Below, in pieces: positions 4,855 through 5,930 of a stretch of 5,930 nucleotides of DNA. The notes beneath the pieces are model-generated. The model was not told the DNA's origin, did no database searches, and worked only from the letters and a program-made list of their open reading frames with translations. Location: positions 1-5,930 of the forward strand of contig DATKIY010000003.1 in assembly GCA_035543875.1 (NCBI GenBank), in the 5' to 3' direction. Position numbers and translations under genes: made by a program. Each line of letters begins with the position of its first letter. The first letter of the stretch is position 1. The stretch comes from DATKIY01 sp035543875 (GTDB lineage Bacteria > Actinomycetota > Actinomycetes > JAHEKZ01).

Positions 4855-5930
4855 CTAGCCGGAGGTATCGACCTGGGCGGCTCGACGGTAGGCCCGATCT
4901 CGCAGCTGCAGGACGACCGCCGCGAGCAGGGCTGCCACGAGGGAAGCCAGCAAGATGGCGATTTTGGCATCGGCCAGCCGCTCAGGTTGGTGGGTATAGG
5001 CCAGCTCGGCAATGAGCAGTGACACCGTGAAGCCAATTCCTGACAGCAGAGCCAAGCCGACCATGTCGAACCAGCTCACCGAGGGGTCAAGCTCTGCACC
5101 GGTAAGGCGGGTGGTGAGCCAACTTGCTCCGAAGACACCGACGAGCTTTCCGATGACCAGACCAAACACGATTCCCAGCACGGCGACGTCACCAAAGATG
5201 CCGAAGAAATCGGTCAGACTAAATGTCACCCCGGCTGACAAAAACGCGAACGCCGGTACCGCGACTCCAGCCGACAGCGGACGAATCCGGTGTTCGAGCC
5301 GTTCAGCTGGAGAGGCGGACTCATCGGGGTCCGGCTTGACGCGGGTCAGTAGTCCAAGGAGTACACCCGCGACTGTGGCGTGGATGCCGCTCTCATGCAT
5401 CAGCGCCCAAACTGAAAAGCCAAGCGGGACATACAGCCAGGCCGACGTCACCCGGGCGCGTTGTAGAAGGAAGTACACGACAAGAAGCACGATCGCGATA
5501 ACAAGCGGAATCAGCGCGATGCGGTCGGTGAAGAAGAACGCGATAACTGCGATGGCACCCATGTCGTCGACCACCGCAAGCGTCAGCAAGAAAGCGCGCA
5601 GCGCTGGCGGAAGGTGAGATCCAACGACGGCGAGTACTGCAAGCGCAAACGCAATGTCGGTAGCCATTGGGATTCCCCAGCCTTCACGGGCCAGGTCATC
5701 ATGGGCCGTGAATGCAAGGAAGATGCAGGCTGGCGCAATCATTCCGGCGAGGGCTGCGACGACCGGAAGTACGGCCTGATGGCGGTCCCGTAGCGAACCA
5801 ACAACAAGTTCGCGCTTTAGTTCGAGGCCAGCAACGAAGAAGAAGATGGCGAGCAGACCGTCGGCCGCCCAGTCTTCAAGCGACAGATCAAGATGGAAGA
5901 ACGTTGGCCCCAAGACGATGTGCTTGAAGT
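4855..5930 (-). CDS. nhaA: NhaA Na+/H+ antiporter, N-terminus beyond the window
   Basis: Electrogenic sodium/proton antiporter of the cytoplasmic membrane for pH and Na+ homeostasis. The frame is open to the right edge: upstream of the apparent TTG at 5913 it continues as FKHIV, so the start is missing, with about 45-75 residues lost by comparison with E. coli NhaA. Numbering from 5913, visible landmarks are WAADGLLAIFFF (15-26) and GLELKRE (29-35). ATDIAFA carries D86, equivalent to E. coli D133. The VDD pair D116-D117, equivalent to D163-D164, forms the ion-binding site. GKLVG carries K256, equivalent to K300, and SGIGFTVSLLIAELAY (291-306) belongs to the late helices. Many hydrophobic helices separate these. 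All key ion-pathway residues are present, so it is likely active. It lies upstream of the holin-family gene on the same strand with a 78-bp gap. The cation is inferred from the family. Confidence 0.93.
   Translation of the reverse strand, partial: FKHIVLGPTFFHLDLSLEDWAADGLLAIFFFVAGLELKRELVVGSLRDRHQAVLPVVAALAGMIAPACIFLAFTAHDDLAREGWGIPMATDIAFALAVLAVVGSHLPPALRAFLLTLAVVDDMGAIAVIAFFFTDRIALIPLVIAIVLLVVYFLLQRARVTSAWLYVPLGFSVWALMHESGIHATVAGVLLGLLTRVKPDPDESASPAERLEHRIRPLSAGVAVPAFAFLSAGVTFSLTDFFGIFGDVAVLGIVFGLVIGKLVGVFGASWLTTRLTGAELDPSVSWFDMVGLALLSGIGFTVSLLIAELAYTHQPERLADAKIAILLASLVAALLAAVVLQLRDRAYRRAAQVDTSG

Noticed and set aside
5012..5617. 201-codon open frame on the + strand, opposite nhaA
   Set aside because: It is a Ser/Thr/Pro/Arg-rich product typical of antisense translation of membrane-helix codons, and nhaA with all its key residues occupies the other strand.

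Overview
This window comes from an actinobacterium of moderately high GC (hand counts of about 55% to 70% per 60-base block). The assignment rests on the proteins and their order. The endonuclease III and MarP-type protease closely resemble Mycobacterium tuberculosis Nth and MarP as I remember them. The sequence nth - NUDIX - marP, convergent with an EphE-like hydrolase preceded by a small holin-superfamily membrane protein, matches the M. tuberculosis Rv3674c to Rv3669 block from memory. GTG starts are frequent. I cannot assign a genus.

Layout: bases 1-151 are a leader region without a convincing gene. The + strand then carries nth (152-886), a possible 12-codon coupling ORF (883-921), a CoA-pyrophosphatase-type NUDIX hydrolase (918-1598), the membrane serine protease marP (1595-2776) and a GrpB/UPF0157 nucleotidyltransferase-like protein (2804-3379, possibly from 2777). 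The - strand reads toward it from the right: nhaA (4855 to beyond 5930, N-terminus cut off by the window), a holin-superfamily (Phage_holin_3_6) membrane protein (4318-4776) and an EphE-like alpha/beta hydrolase (3407-4321). The two blocks converge at 3380-3406, where there is a short hairpin but no gene. No gap longer than 300 bases exists, and I saw no RNA gene, insertion sequence, CRISPR array or phage.

How the parts fit: nth repairs oxidised bases, and the NUDIX enzyme probably hydrolyses CoA or its derivatives. MarP is the periplasmic protease needed for acid and oxidative stress resistance in mycobacteria, and NhaA exchanges Na+ for H+. The theme is repair plus envelope and pH stress, but that grouping is inference. 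Genes are tightly coupled: GTGA start/stop overlaps occur at 883-886, 918-921, 1595-1598 and 4318-4321.

Most of the window is ordinary conserved chromosome. The points that deserve a second look are the SD-equipped 12-codon ORF joined by GTGA overlaps to both nth and the NUDIX gene, at the place where M. tuberculosis has a thioredoxin-like gene; the GrpB gene inserted at the convergent junction with lower GC; and an 18-bp near-palindrome ahead of the holin-family gene. I found no convincing new defence or mobile system.
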